NCBI GenBank assembly: GCA_026210745.1
Contig: CP110630.1
Span: forward strand, 5,084,001-5,148,000
From: Exobasidium rhododendri
Lineage: Eukaryota; Basidiomycota; Exobasidiomycetes; Exobasidiales; Exobasidiaceae
DNA length: 64,000 bases
Direction: 5' to 3'
Shown here: in pieces, positions 1 to 11,800 of the stretch
Layout: the number at the start of each line of letters is the position of its first letter
How positions within the stretch are numbered: the stretch's first letter is position 1
Notes under the pieces: model-generated
What the model was told of the DNA's origin: nothing
Seen by the model: only the letters and a program-made list of their open reading frames with translations
Database searches by the model: none
Program-made: the position numbers and the translations under genes

Positions 1-702
1 CTACGGTTGGTGCAGAGCTCCACAAATAGCCAGTCTGAGACGGCACCACAACGTCAAAGGCAATCGTTTGAGCATTACCAGGATGTGCCAGAGGTTTGAT
101 TACTTCGAAGAAGTCGTGGACACTAGATGGCCACCCGTGAAGCAGGAGAAGTGGAACGACGGGTCGAGCTACCGAAGATGATCGTTCTGATGCCTTTTCC
201 AGGATATAGTGCAGCTTGACATCTTCAACTGCAAGTTGGCACGTCAACGTAAGCATCTCACCCGTTTCCATTCATCATCATTTCGTCGAAACGTAAAAGA
301 CACTGTGCCGGACTCACTGTCAATCTTGTAATGCTGGAAGCTCTCTATCTTCTTCTGAAAGGCAGGCCAGCTATCGTGATCTGGCCCTAGTCTGCTCTCA
401 TTGCGACTCTTTCTCTCCTCAGATAGAAAGTCTTGCCAGGCGAAGAGGAGCTGCTGATAGCGACGATGTGACAGGCCTGGGAAGTCGCTCAATTCGCCGT
501 GTCTCAGCGCTTCTTCCGTACATACCAAGTCACCGTTTCCTTTCTCCTCCCTTTACTCACCGAAGCGCTCCTTGTCAGACTCAAAGGGTGCGACCGAATC
601 CGGTCTACGCTTTGCCTCCTTGCAAGCTCTGTCCAGACGCTGACGGAGATCGTCTAGCCTTTCCCCATCTAGGGTGGGAATAAACGGTGTCGATGAGCTC
701 AT
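1..702 (-). CDS. epoxide hydrolase (alpha/beta hydrolase, EHN family), 3' part cut off
   Basis: Minus-strand gene whose 3' end lies outside the window. Exons as I read them: 702-561, 512-318, 228-1; the introns are 513-560 (an alternative acceptor 3 nt further on also keeps the frame) and 229-317, both with GTGAGT donors and in-phase joins. The start ATG is at 702 (MSSSTPFIP). The first part resembles the epoxide hydrolase N-terminal domain (ERLDDLRQRLD, then a Tyr/Trp-rich helix and a segment ending KIDIEDVKLHYI). The alpha/beta hydrolase core follows with the oxyanion-hole motif LLLHGWPSS and FDVVVPSQTGY. Members of the family open epoxides to diols; the nucleophile Asp and the His would lie beyond base 1 and cannot be checked. 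The family call is fairly sure; substrate and location are unknown. Confidence 0.72.
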
Positions 703-1887
703 TCTTCTGCAGTGGAGGGGGCGGAGAGCAAGACGCACGACTTGTAACTGAGACTGCACGGCCCCCCCCTTTCTTTGACACTTTCGTGGACACGACAAAA
801 TCTTCTCGAGACGCAACTGTGCACAGACAGCTGAGAGAGAAGCGTTTCTTATCGCGCGAGAAAAAGGCAACACAAGCGGGGAAAAAGCGTTTCACACTTG
901 CTTTTCCCGTAGACACACCACGGAGGTATGATGCTGCTGCATGTGCCGCACTAGTTGCAACAGATACAGCCGCATTTGACAGAGAAGGGTGCAACGTTGG
1001 ACAGAAGTTGGTTTGAAGTCATGTTTCTCCGATCCGATTTAGCGTCGATGTTCCTGGGCTAAAGACCCCGTTGATTCGTCGTCTGTAGTGTCCTCTCACA
1101 AAATGTCTGCTCCTAGCGATCAAAGCAGTGCTAGCGCAAATCGACTCAGGCACCTCAAGCGATTAGGGTGCGAAATGCAAAGAACCTCGTGCTTAGGGGG
1201 AGGGAAGAGGGCAAGTGGGGGACATTTGGAAGATATGCACGTAAGAGTTAACTTTCGTTCTAACAAAGGAGGGAAAAAACTGAAAAAAGGGCCACTAGTC
1301 TCCTGTTACTACAAGAACTGAAACATTCGAACTTGTATTTTGTTTGTTGCCGGACTGCTTAAATTCATTTCCCTTTACCTTTAGATCGTCCGGAGCCTAG
1401 AATCAGCACAGACCGGAGAGAGGAAGAGAGGGGGGGGGGGTAATCGTGTATTGGCCTTTCTTCGATTGCTCTGAGCACATACACATCTCGCGTTGCAAGC
1501 GCTTAAAGGGCAACGACGACCTTACTCCCGAATTAACGTAGACCTTTCTCTCTTTCCCTCTCACTTCTCCTCATCGTAAAGTGTTTTAACGCATCAGTCC
1601 CGCACTCGCACACCTTCCTACGGCTCGCGCAAGGGTCATACTGGAGCTGCACTTCTACTGCCACTCATCGACCTTTTTCCTTAGATAGAGAGGCCTGGAC
1701 ATCAGCAGACTCTGATAAAAGAATCTAGTCTTTCATCAGAGCATGAAGGCGTCGGCGTTACTTTGCTGTGTCATAGATATCCCAGTCTCAGTGCTCTCCC
1801 GGTACTTCTTGTCTACTTCAACGCTTTTCCCAATTTTCTGACCGTCCTTTCCTTCACTCTCTGTCTCTCTACGTGGGGCAAGGGACG
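703..1887. other. intergenic, shared upstream region of divergent genes
   Basis: About 1.2 kb between the divergent epoxide hydrolase and serine-rich protein genes. I see only short unsupported frames, a C run near 764-771 and a G run near 1431-1440. It probably contains both promoters and 5' UTRs; a pyrimidine-rich stretch lies just before the downstream ATG at 1888. No RNA gene or repeat recognised. Confidence 0.5.
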
Positions 1888-4800
1888 ATGTCGCTTTCAG
1901 AGGATGGCCACTACACCGTAGAGGACATGTCGATAAAGCCTCGATGGAACGCTTGGAAAAGATTGACAGGTGTGGCGGTGAACAATCCGAACCAGTCCTA
2001 TTCTGCAGCGGCAAGTAGCAGAGAGGGCCAGGATGTAAATTTGTGGGACAATGTAAGTGTTGCCTGCTTGGTGAAAGTGGTTCCTTTTGCGTAGTCATGC
2101 GTCTAATGCATTGCACTATCACGTACCGTATAGAATGACGCTTCTTTCTTGCGAGAGGTTGCACTTGAGAATCGACAAGATCTGGCAACATCACCGCCAT
2201 ACTCTGAAAATGCCCTCGAAACAATAGCTTCCTTGGCCGGCTCCAGCTCGAATCAAGCAGCTCCGCATGGTCATCTGGACGGCTTTCAGCAAAGCTCACT
2301 GTCGGCCGCCCTTGCCCTTGCGCCTACAAGACGATCTAGATCAGCAGCAGGCGCGACTAAAGCATTCAATGGCAGTCTGAGCGCCAGTGCAAGCGATGTC
2401 AGCAGCGCCTTCACTTCCCCATCACCACGTTCTAGCAAAGTTGAATACTATAATAGAAATCGAATTAGCGAAAGTAGATTCAGTGGTAGCTATGATACTT
2501 CTCCAACTACTGCTTCTTTCAGCAGTCGAGAGGTGAAGAACAATTACTTTCCGTCAGAGATACTGCATGACGGTTGGACAGAAGAGCCCTTTGTCGATGA
2601 TCGCGCGGGATTGGAAAGCGAAGTTCTTCTGACGTCCCTGCCAGAAGAGCCAAGTCTCAATCAGTACAGTCATTTGACGAAGAGGAGATCTTCCGAGGCC
2701 AGTCTCAACTTTGTTCCTTCCTCTTCCTTCACGACGACCTCAAAGAATACCGAGCCTGTTGTCACCTCGAAGAACGCCACATCGTATGTCGAAACAAATC
2801 CAACAACTGATTACAGTGTCGATAGGCCGCTCACCTCCTTCAAGACGAATCCCTTCTCGACGATAAGCACAAGCCCCAAAATATCTTTCCCCGCCGCAAA
2901 GAAGTCGGGTCTGGTAGCAGGCCTGAAAAAGAAGCTAGGAAATACACTGAGGTCGACTGGAGGCAATAAGTCGTCTACACCAAAAGAGTCTCCTAGCACC
3001 GACACCAATGCGACCCTCAAGAAATCTGCGCTCACAACCATGGCAAAGGAAGTCCAAATCGTGAGCGCTGATGCGATGAGTGATGTAGGTCCTCAGCATT
3101 TCTTCCCGCTCTCTTCTCGAGAGGCTGCGACAACGCCAAAGTTGAAAGACGTCTTCCCCAGCGCCAATCAATCCATCATGTCAAGTAGCATGACTGACCA
3201 GAGCAAGACAACATCAGAAGGTCATGCTAGATTTCAAACCCAATCCTCCGTCCTCAGAGACGAAAGAACGAACGCTAGCGTCGAGAGCTTCTTGAGGCGA
3301 AGTAGCGCATTGCTTTCCCACAGCCGTTCTTCAAGTCGAGCGAGCGTCATAGAACACACTTCCTTTGATGAAGCTCGAAGGCAGAGCGGTGTCTACAGTG
3401 CAGGTAGCTCTTCATCCCAGCACCACTTCCAGCCACAGCGTAGGAAGAGAGGATCACAAGCTAGTCGACAGGAAGAAGAAAGAGAAGAACTGCGAGGTGA
3501 TCATTCGCCTCTGACGACATTGCAAGACTTACCTCTGCCACATCAAGGACTGCTTCGCTCACCTGCTCGACCTGCCAGGCTGTTCGAAAAGGAAAATGCT
3601 TCCCCAACCAAGAGTAGTAGGGACCTCTACTCCACACAAACCTCCCTGGAGAGTGACTTCAACGCTGCTCACGACAAGAGGTGGTCTACTGCTGGTGCAA
3701 CCTTCTATACCGGTGAGAGGAGAAGAGGTAGCGATGTCGGTGTAAGGAGGTCTAGGTCGTCCAGAAGGGGTGACGATGAAAGAAGCTATCAGAACCATGG
3801 CGACTTTTCCAATCGAGCGTACGCAAACTCGCTTCACTCAAAGCGAACCTCTTGGCATCAGACTATCAAGTCTGACGCTATTGTACCTGGCCGAAAATCG
3901 TCATTAAACGCCACTTCGAAAGGTTCACAATCAAGGAACAATCAGAGATCGCTCTTGAGTTCACCCAGATGGACGGAATTGATGATTCAGCCCGTGTCAC
4001 ATCGGACGTCATTGACGAGCGCTCAGATCTCAAGGCCTACTTCGGTGGTAGGAGGGCCAGCGGCGACTCTGGCAGAGAATATCGCACCAGAGAGCGAACA
4101 AAGTCCCGCAGCATTGTCGTCCTCCTTTGCAGATAGGGACGGCAGAATTGCACTTCCAACGCAGTGTGTCGCACACTCTGACACAGTAGTCGGACCTTTA
4201 CTGCGACAGTCTAGATCAGCTGGAGGAAGAGTAGAGCTTCTCAGCAGCGATGATGCTACTCTCGAGAAAGAAGCGTCGACGCTCTTGCTGCAACAAGAAT
4301 CACAACACCTACAATCGCCACCGACAGCGCCAAAGAGGCCGACGTTTGGTTTAGAGATGCAGCCAAATGTAGCGGCTGCCTTTGATTGCATCCCGAGTCC
4401 AAATGCCAGAAGGATCCGAACACTTTCCAATCCTACTGTGATTGGCTTGTCGATGGCGGATGATGCGACGAGTGTCGAAAGCACGGTAATGTCTTCGTCA
4501 GCGCTGCCCTTGACGCCTGGTCGTGAAGAAGGAGAAGGGAAGGAGGTCCTCCTATCCTCGCCAGGAGACTGCGAGGAAGAAGAAGCAAGAGGACAGTCGA
4601 ACGTCGAAGTCTATATTGGTCATCGGTCGCATCCGGTAGACGCACCTCATTCGCCAGTACTGGATGAATTGGAGCTCTTGGACGAGTACGAAGATGATGG
4701 CAGCAGTCCTGAAATGAATCAGAGCAATTTTAGTGAACGCAGTAGCAACAGCAGTAGCAGCACCAGTACGATCAAGATGACAAAGAGTACAAGTAACAGA

Positions 4801-5076
4801 TCTCTCAATCACACCGCGATCAGCAACGAAAAGAGCCCCATCTTCCGATCTGGTTTTCCTACATTTAATGCAGCACCTTTCCCTTCATCGCCGTCACAGC
4901 ATCAGCGCCACCAACGGTCAAATTCATTCACGACCCCGCTCATGGCGACACTACCTCCAAGCGCTAGTCAAGAGGAATTGCCTTGGAAAGGTCTACACGT
5001 CAGGGCATCATCGGTCGGCATCCAGAGTCAGGTGTCAGAAAGTGGCTGTCGAAGGTCGTCCTACTCCTATCTGTAA
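1888..5076 (+). CDS. serine-rich low-complexity protein of unknown function (1035 aa)
   Basis: Two exons, 1888-2052 and 2134-5076, joined in phase 0 (donor GTAAGT after LWDN; acceptor TAG before NDASFLREV). The ATG at 1888 is the first in frame. The protein is rich in Ser, Thr, Arg and Gln and looks mostly disordered, with a short basic stretch near residue 290 (AGLKKKLGNTL) and many SxS/RRxS patterns that could be phosphorylation sites. An acidic patch (ELLDEYEDDGSS) lies near residue 905. I recognise no folded domain, membrane segment or signal peptide. Length and open frame argue that it is real; the function is unknown. A scaffold or polarity factor would fit its composition, but that is a guess. 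Confidence 0.7.
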
Positions 5077-5325
5077 ACAAGGTCGGTATCCACCCCCTCC
5101 CCCTTTCTCGCCCTCCCACCCTCTCTCACTTGTAACATACCGCTTTCTTGAAACATCACCCCATAACGCACACATTGATACACACACTACAGAGTCGCAA
5201 ACGCTGTACATCTTACGTGAAAAGTCAGGAGTGAGCTGTAGAGTTGCAAAATACAAGCGGGGAAACAGAAGGATTGATTCATTATCAGAGAGACAGTCGA
5301 CAGGGCCAACAGGGTAGATTCTTCT

Positions 5326-8300
5326 TCATGTCCGTCTTGGCGGTGGTGGAGGAAGTCGGGCGCCGTTGCTTCCTGGCTTTGGAGCAATCGGAGGTTTTCC
5401 TTTGCTGCTGACTGGAGGAGGAGTAGGGGCGGCGGCGGCTGCTGGAATGGTTTTGTTTGTGCCATTCGTGCTTGCAGAAGATCCATTTGCCGCCGTCTCC
5501 CCCCTCTCGGCTGCCATTGCTGCCTTTTTCTTCGCCAAGACGGCTGCAAACCCACCGGGATCCATACCGGGCAAGACGGCTACAGGTGCAGCTCCACTGT
5601 CGGCTGCTACCATGTGTGCTCTTTCGTGTGGTTTTGGTGTCGAGACACTCGAAACAGCCGGTTTGGGAGCCAAAGGCGGTGTACTTGCTCCGTTTGCTCC
5701 ACCGCCAGTACCAAAGGCAGGCTTTTTGGCAGCAATAGGAGGAACTGCTCCGCCTGCTGACTTTGCCCCCACGCCTCCTCCTCCTCCTCCTTTGGGCACG
5801 GCAGGAGGTGCTCGTTTGGTAGGCGCTGGAGCTGCAGGTGGTGCCCTCTTCGCGGGCGCATGAGGGATCAATTCCAGGTAATCCGAAGGGGCCCACCCTT
5901 CGTTTCCTGCCTTGTTGACCAGCCACCACCCATTGTCTTCCTTTGTCGTGACTTGAATCTGATCGCCGACTTGAATAGAAATCTCGCCACTCGACGTCGC
6001 TTCAAAGTCGTACAGCACTTTATAGAGAGGAATCTGAGGAGTAGTGGAGGCAGGCGCAAGCGGTTGTGGAAGAGATGTTCCAGGCGCTGTTGTTCGCGAA
6101 GAAGCTGGGATCGCAGTCGAGTTCATCGACTTGCCCGAGGGCAGAGCGACAGCTTTCGGTGTGCTCTTGGGCAGTGCTTGCGCTTTGGGTCTTCGATTTG
6201 GATTCGACGGTCCACCGGGTCGTAGTAATTTCCCGGATGTGATTGGTTTCACAATACCTGGCTTTCGCCTTGGCGCTGGCTTACTGACCGAAGTAGCTGG
6301 TTCGCCCGAGCCTACCATGACTGTAGAGCTCTTGTAGACATCACCCTTTCTCACCGTCTCATCCTTCTTGAACGTAATGTGCGCCTTCTTGTCTTTTCCT
6401 TTGGAGTACTCGACTTGACTGGCAATGTTGACGTTGATGCCTCCGTTTGTGCGTTGTAGCAGGTACGTAGTCAGCTCCGTTTTGAAGACTGTGTGCAGAA
6501 GCGGATCTTGTTCCTGCGAACTGGGAACGTTGAGGACGATCCAGTCATCTCGCAAGTTGGAAAGGCCAACACTGGCAATCGAACCAAGCATAATCTTGCG
6601 TTCGCACGTCGTTTGAGTCTGCTTGTTGATCAATTGAGTGATGAGAATGTACAGCGCTTTGTCTGTCAAGAGCAAGAAACGCGGCTGCAATTTACTCGAT
6701 CTGCCCAACTTCGACACCAAAATTTCACTGCGACTACTGAAGACCACTGTCTCTGTGCTAGCCATCCCTGAAGCCCTCTTCAGCAGCTCTCCTTCTGCGC
6801 TGCTCCCATTCACATCCAGGTAGTCACCCATGAAGCGTCGCATTCCAATCAGACTGAATCTCCTCCTCTCCTTTCTCTGTGCAAGCACCTGATGACCATA
6901 GTCTCGTAGCTGGACGTACACGAGCCCATCTTTGTTGTTCTTCCACATGCGCTGAATTCGTCGAGCGGCTTCGTGCTTGTACCGAATGTATCCTCGGTAC
7001 GCTCTTTGAATCCTTCTAGCCATGTTCTGCCAGTAATTGTCTCGCATCGTCTCCAAGGCGAAGAGCGTCTCTGGATCCTTGATGAATGCCTTTGTCACGC
7101 CCATCTGCCATTGGTCTTTTGGAATGCCTGTGTCACGTAAGATTCGCTCGCATCCACTCCTGACATCGCCTGTCCAAGTGTATTCCCCTGCATACGAAGT
7201 GGCTGGAGATAAGAGATAGAAGCGCTCCACCATTTTTTCAAACGTATTACGGTAGGCAAATCCAGCCCGCCTGACTCGGATGTTCTCTGTCAAATTCAGG
7301 TACTTGACCTGACTCAGAATAGCAGCATTGTCGTACTCCGTCGAGCTTTTATTCTGATTCGGTTTGATCGTCCGAATGTACGAAGGCCGAGACTTCATTA
7401 GGTTGTCAATCAGAGCATTGGCACTTGACTTGATCCGATCACCGGCAGTAGGAGGTCGCTTCTTGCTGTCGGGATCAGGACGATCGGGGAACAGAGATCG
7501 CAGAAATACGTTCTGAGAAGAGTCGACGAGGGTCAGGATATCCTTCAGTAGTGAATCTTTGTTCTTGTCCGTCATGCCGCGCACGTCGTACATGACATCG
7601 CCAGCATAGTGACGAACGAGAAACTTGGAACCTCTAGGTTCAAAGTGAGGATTGCTCGACAGGGCACCCAGTCGTTGAGAAAAGGCGTTGTCGGCTGCCG
7701 TTGGATCGGCATGGGCTGTAGCACAGGCGTCATTCAAAGCAGCAAACAAGCCAGGCGGTCGTCTTGATTCAATGCAATCCAGTACGATTTGATTGTCAAA
7801 GTATTTGATCGGTGTCCATTTGATCTGTTCGTCTGCGTACTCTTGTTGCTCTGCCCGAAGTGTCAATTGAATAAAGAGCTGTTGCAAGCTTTCGTTGACA
7901 TAGTTGATGCATAACTGCTCAAACGAGTTGTTCTCAAAGATCTCAAAGCCATAGATATCCAGCACACCAATCACATTAGCGCTTGCTTGTTTCGCCTTCA
8001 TCGACTTATTGACCCTTGCTACTATCCATTCGAACAGGTTATTGTAGATTGCCTTTGCCAATGCATCTCTAACAGCAGCGGCTTGCGTTCGATTGTTTGG
8101 TGACTCATAGATTGATCCCCTTCGACCACCTCGTTGTGTCTCGACGATTCGTTCCGTCAAGGCCTTTGTTACAGCAGTGGGGTCGACTTCCAGAAGATAT
8201 CCTACAAAGTCTGGCACACCTTGGTCAGCCACTGCCGAATTCCCTTGATCATTCTCGACAAAGGAGACATTTCCTAGCCACAGTATCGCCGCCAACATTC

Positions 8301-9192
8301 TCAAGATATTATTCTGCTCGTCGCCCGACAGTCCAATGATGTTCATGGCACGCATCGTCTCTTCAAAGTCAGCCACGTCGTCTATGCCATCCACGTCGAG
8401 GCACTTTGAGTTCGCTATATATGCATAGGCGGAAGGCTCTTGCAGTCCAAAGTATTCTCGTTGCTCCGACGTTGCTGCCTTTGTCAATTGGTAGAAGATG
8501 TGGAAATTCCTTTCTCCCTTGAATTGTCCCACCACTCTTCCCTTTTCGAGGAGATAATTGGTAATGTTCGCACCGATAGGCTCACCCTGGCCATTGAACA
8601 ATATCTCCAGATATTTACCATGTCTAGAACTATTGTTGTTCCGCAGTGTCTTTGCACATCCAAAGCTCTCCAAGAGGGGATTCGTCGCTAGAACCATGTT
8701 CTTCACGTCCTGTATTTCTGTTCCCGTACCGCCAGAGACAGCTGCAATGTACTGCATGATCCTCTTGGCTGCCTCCGTCTTTCCTGCACCACTCTCACCG
8801 GAAATGATTACACATTGATTGTCTTTGTATGAGATCATATTGTAGTATGCGCCTTCTGCAATGGCAAACACATGTGGAGTCAGTTCTAGTCGGTTCTTTC
8901 CTCGATACGAAGCCAAAATTTCCTCTGTATAGATGCCCAAGTCTCGAAATGGGTTGACAGATATGAGTACCGAGCCAATGTATGTGTAGATCTCGGCGTT
9001 CTTGAATCGCTTTTCCAGGTTCTGATTGACAGCTTCATTACTGATTGTGGTGAGCAGCGTCATGTCGGAAACTCCTGCCTGTGGCTTCTTGAAACCCTCA
9101 CGCCAGTCTGCCTTGGCTACTCCTCCCTTCTTCGGAGCAGGCGCTGAAGTGGCCCCTCCACCTTTCTTTCCTGCCTTCTTTGAGATGGCCAT
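5326..9192 (-). CDS. MYO1: class I myosin (fungal Myo3/Myo5/MyoA type)
   Basis: Intronless, 1288 aa. Order: short basic N-terminus, motor head (about 40-720) with P-loop GESGAGKT at 132-139, switch [12 protein letters not shown] near 185 and switch [18 protein letters not shown]; two IQ-like motifs ([16 protein letters not shown], then ARRIQRMWK) near 730-760; TH1 tail (about 770-960); Pro/Ala-rich stretch; one SH3 domain (about 1052-1108, [22 protein letters not shown]); a Pro-rich end. The TEDS site is Ser360 in RRGSIY, so regulation by a PAK/Ste20-type kinase is expected. Family role: actin patch and endocytic motor at the plasma membrane, building branched actin with Arp2/3. The frame ends in PPPPPRRT without the acidic C-terminal Asp/Trp tail of the yeast proteins. 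Confidence 0.95.
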   Translation of the reverse strand: MAISKKAGKKGGGATSAPAPKKGGVAKADWREGFKKPQAGVSDMTLLTTISNEAVNQNLEKRFKNAEIYTYIGSVLISVNPFRDLGIYTEEILASYRGKNRLELTPHVFAIAEGAYYNMISYKDNQCVIISGESGAGKTEAAKRIMQYIAAVSGGTGTEIQDVKNMVLATNPLLESFGCAKTLRNNNSSRHGKYLEILFNGQGEPIGANITNYLLEKGRVVGQFKGERNFHIFYQLTKAATSEQREYFGLQEPSAYAYIANSKCLDVDGIDDVADFEETMRAMNIIGLSGDEQNNILRMLAAILWLGNVSFVENDQGNSAVADQGVPDFVGYLLEVDPTAVTKALTERIVETQRGGRRGSIYESPNNRTQAAAVRDALAKAIYNNLFEWIVARVNKSMKAKQASANVIGVLDIYGFEIFENNSFEQLCINYVNESLQQLFIQLTLRAEQQEYADEQIKWTPIKYFDNQIVLDCIESRRPPGLFAALNDACATAHADPTAADNAFSQRLGALSSNPHFEPRGSKFLVRHYAGDVMYDVRGMTDKNKDSLLKDILTLVDSSQNVFLRSLFPDRPDPDSKKRPPTAGDRIKSSANALIDNLMKSRPSYIRTIKPNQNKSSTEYDNAAILSQVKYLNLTENIRVRRAGFAYRNTFEKMVERFYLLSPATSYAGEYTWTGDVRSGCERILRDTGIPKDQWQMGVTKAFIKDPETLFALETMRDNYWQNMARRIQRAYRGYIRYKHEAARRIQRMWKNNKDGLVYVQLRDYGHQVLAQRKERRRFSLIGMRRFMGDYLDVNGSSAEGELLKRASGMASTETVVFSSRSEILVSKLGRSSKLQPRFLLLTDKALYILITQLINKQTQTTCERKIMLGSIASVGLSNLRDDWIVLNVPSSQEQDPLLHTVFKTELTTYLLQRTNGGINVNIASQVEYSKGKDKKAHITFKKDETVRKGDVYKSSTVMVGSGEPATSVSKPAPRRKPGIVKPITSGKLLRPGGPSNPNRRPKAQALPKSTPKAVALPSGKSMNSTAIPASSRTTAPGTSLPQPLAPASTTPQIPLYKVLYDFEATSSGEISIQVGDQIQVTTKEDNGWWLVNKAGNEGWAPSDYLELIPHAPAKRAPPAAPAPTKRAPPAVPKGGGGGGVGAKSAGGAVPPIAAKKPAFGTGGGANGASTPPLAPKPAVSSVSTPKPHERAHMVAADSGAAPVAVLPGMDPGGFAAVLAKKKAAMAAERGETAANGSSASTNGTNKTIPAAAAAPTPPPVSSKGKPPIAPKPGSNGARLPPPPPRRT

Positions 9193-9647
9193 GGTCGCTC
9201 GCTAGTAGGGAAAGATGAGAGAGAGAGAGAGCAGCTGCAACTCGGTTGTGGTTGTAGTGGTGCTGAGGTTGCCACACCCGAACCCAAATCTTCTCGCACT
9301 CAGCGACAGCAGTTCTGAATTGCGCGAGGAGCAGTTGGATGCAATTGTTTTCCAGTGTGCTGAGATGATGGCCCACTTAGCTGTACACCGCAAAGGCAAG
9401 AGTATGAGTACCAATAAAGGTGGTAGGTGGAGAGACTTAAAATGAAGTGCCCGAATCCCAGCCAGCCCAACCTCTCAATCTCTGTATCTCATTTCGGCCT
9501 TGCTTTTGCCTCAGCTGGGTAAATGCAACCCAGACGGACCTCTCATGAATCTCAAGGAGATAGATAATCAGCACAAGAAACCACGTGTGCTATAGATAGA
9601 ATACAAGGTTGGCCGCGCGCTCGGGCCAACGTTGCATTTTCGCCATC
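9193..9647. promoter_or_regulatory. divergent promoter region, myosin-I / ORC6
   Basis: About 455 bp between divergent start codons. Contains a GA microsatellite just upstream of the myosin ATG (about 9214-9230) and a CACGTG E-box near 9582. Neither has proven function here. No RNA gene seen. Confidence 0.45.
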
Positions 9648-10745
9648 ATGTCGTCCAAGAGAGCACAGATACGGCTGCTCTATCAAAGCATTCCAGCACG
9701 CTACCTGACAGGGACTACGATAGACTCGCTGTCTTCTCGATGTCAGGCTTACTTGTCGGCTGTTGATGTGTGGGCAAGCAAAGGGAATGGCAAAGCAATT
9801 CAAAAAGCAGGTTCAGGCCTTATAGCTGTTTGTGCTTGGAAGGCGGCAAAGGCGTGAGTGGCCAGTGGCGGACGGTGAGGATGCAGAGGGAATTTGTGCT
9901 GACTTTGTGGAGTAAGCTTGTCCGAAGATGCCCAAATGGAGCCCTTTCAGAAGGTGTCTGGATTGTCGCCTCAACAATTCATGGCATCGGATCGGGACTT
10001 TACAGAGGCTATTGAGACCGCTTCTGCTACTCGAAATGCCATTACGTTGCCAAGTACGCCGCATCGCGATGCTGCATTCAGGAAGCCGGTCGATGCTGCC
10101 TTTTCCGAAGCGTCATCCAGCTCCGCTTCGCAAGATCTGTCACCAGAAGCACGCTTAAAGAGAACCCGCGACATCATGAGTGGGGCAGCGTTTGCAAAGA
10201 CGAACAGCAGTCCACTATCCAGGTCTACTACCTACTCGAGAGACTACATTGACGATGCCAGTGAACCACACACTCCTACCAAGCGAGCGCTGAGAGATCG
10301 AACCACAATAAAGGAAAGGCAGATTTTCGATCCCAGTATATACGACCAAACGCCGACTAAAAAGGTCCTTTCGCCTCACAGACCGGATGTGAACCTTACC
10401 CTGAGCCGATCCGGGAATGCGCTTTTGCCTCACACATCAGGGGGAAGCACCGCACTTCGTCTAAGCAAGAATCGGCACGTCGATGCGATGGATAGCATTG
10501 GAGCCGAAAGTGCAACGTCGCCTCTGAAGCGGCGTCTTGTTCGGGAAAGGCGCACCAAGATAATCACTGGATACCCCGCCGGCGAGCCTTTCCGGGTGGG
10601 ACGATCAGAGGTGATCGGGGAGTGGACGAGCAGAAATAGTAAAGATAGGGTGCAGCGTTGCATTGTAGCTCTACAACATTGTCAAGACCAGCAGGGATGG
10701 CAAGAAGGCGAAGTAGTTGGGCAGCTGCATTTACCTTTGCGATGA
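9648..10745 (+). CDS. ORC6: probable origin recognition complex subunit 6
   Basis: Exons 9648-9853 and 9917-10745 (intron 63 nt, donor GTGAGT, branch-like GCTGAC, phase 2 restored as Ala), 344 aa, ATG at 9648 (MSSKRAQIRLL). Residues 1-110 are helical and resemble the TFIIB-like fold of Orc6: SLSSRCQAYLSAVDVW, then GLIAVCAWKAAKA and SGLSPQQFMASD. The rest is disordered and carries full CDK consensus sites: TPHR, TPTK twice, SPHR and SPLK, with basic stretches. Orc6 is the smallest subunit of the complex that marks replication origins, and yeast Orc6 is blocked from re-licensing by CDK; the site cluster fits. The assignment rests on weak motif resemblance plus this site pattern; another cell-cycle protein is possible. 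Confidence 0.5.
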
Positions 10746-11068
10746 GAAAGCCCAAATGCACGGATCCACCGACCATTTTGTAATTTTATCAGTCGCGCCC
10801 TACTTCGTAATCTAAAGCTTCTGTATTTAATGACCGCGTATGCGTTGTTGTACCACATGGCCGCGCCCCTGTATAATTAGTCTCATACATAAATATACAG
10901 TATCGAGCTTTGAACGCGCATAGTTGTCGACGTATGTTCAGCCGCAGCCGATCTCACGTGGACGCGGTCGATCGCCTCTCAGCCACTTTGTGAACTTCAC
11001 TCTTTTAGTGTGAGCACTCCCTTCTGTTGCCATTTGGAATCAAGCACCACCGACATACTCGATTCAAG
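10746..11068. promoter_or_regulatory. promoter and 5' leader of eL34
   Basis: AT-rich start, then promoter-like DNA before the eL34 leader. Includes a CACGTGG box near 10957 and pyrimidine-rich patches near 11000-11030. Probably also the terminator of the preceding gene. No coding signal. Confidence 0.4.
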
Positions 11069-11160
11069 GTAAGACTACTTGCCTTGGTGGACCACCTTTG
11101 CACTACTTTCCGACATCCATCACTGACTACTGACCCTCTTCATACTTTGTTTCAATCAAG
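11069..11160 (+). other. 5'-UTR intron of eL34 ending at the start codon
   Basis: A donor GTAAGA follows TTCAAG at 11069, a branch-like CTGAC occurs near 11126-11132, a polypyrimidine stretch follows, and AG at 11159-11160 directly abuts the ATG. Introns in the leader of ribosomal protein genes are common in fungi and often raise expression. Inferred from consensus only. Confidence 0.65.
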
Positions 11161-11579
11161 ATGGCTCAACGAGTGACGCTCCCAACACGCAGCCCATACA
11201 ACACCAAATCAAACAAGCGTCGTGTCGTCAAGACGCCTGGTGGAAAGCTCAGATACCACTTGACCGGAAAGCAAGCCAGTCCCGTTCGATGCGGTGACTG
11301 CCACGATGCTCTCCCCGGCGTCAAGTCATTGAGACCGAGAGAATACGCCAACGTTTCCAAGACAAAGAAGACTGTCAGCCGTGCTTATGGAGGATCTCGA
11401 TGTGCCAGCTGTGTCCGAACAAGGTGAGCAGCAAAGGACATTGTTCGTGAAAGAGTTGTCAAAGTGTGATGCTGACCGGTTTCTATCTCTGCACATCACA
11501 CAGAATCATCCGTGCATTCCTGGTCGAAGAAGCAAAGATTGTCAAGGCAGTCTTGGCCAGTCAAAAGCAAAAGAAGTAA
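11161..11579 (+). CDS. RPL34: 60S ribosomal protein eL34
   Basis: Exons 11161-11423 and 11504-11579 (phase 2 join giving Arg), 112 aa, close to the usual about 120 aa. Highly typical: MAQRVTLPTRSPYNTKSNKR at the start, VVKTPGGKLRYHL, then the paired CGDC and CASC motifs of the zinc-binding fold, ending in AKIVKAVLASQKQKK. Structural protein of the large ribosomal subunit. A likely 5'-UTR intron lies immediately before the ATG. Confidence 0.97.
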
Positions 11580-11800
11580 AGAGGGGTCCGATCATCTTCC
11601 ACCTTCACACTTGATTATCGACACCACATCTGGTTCGACTGTATGATCACAGCTTTCTATTTCAATCGAAACACCATAGTACATTGCATGTTGGGTATAA
11701 GGGCAGAAGGCGGGGAGAGGGGGAGAGAGGAAAATGGGGGGATGAGTAGGGTATATTGCCTTTGAGCGGAAGAGAAATTATGAGAGGGGTGAAGACCTTC

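Noticed and set aside
687-1016. 109-residue plus-strand frame upstream of the serine-rich gene
   Set aside because: No family resemblance, crosses a C run, and likely sits in leader or promoter DNA.
5366-5863. 165-residue plus-strand frame rich in Gly, Ala and Pro
   Set aside because: Mirror of the Pro/Ala-rich myosin tail; composition follows from the coding strand.
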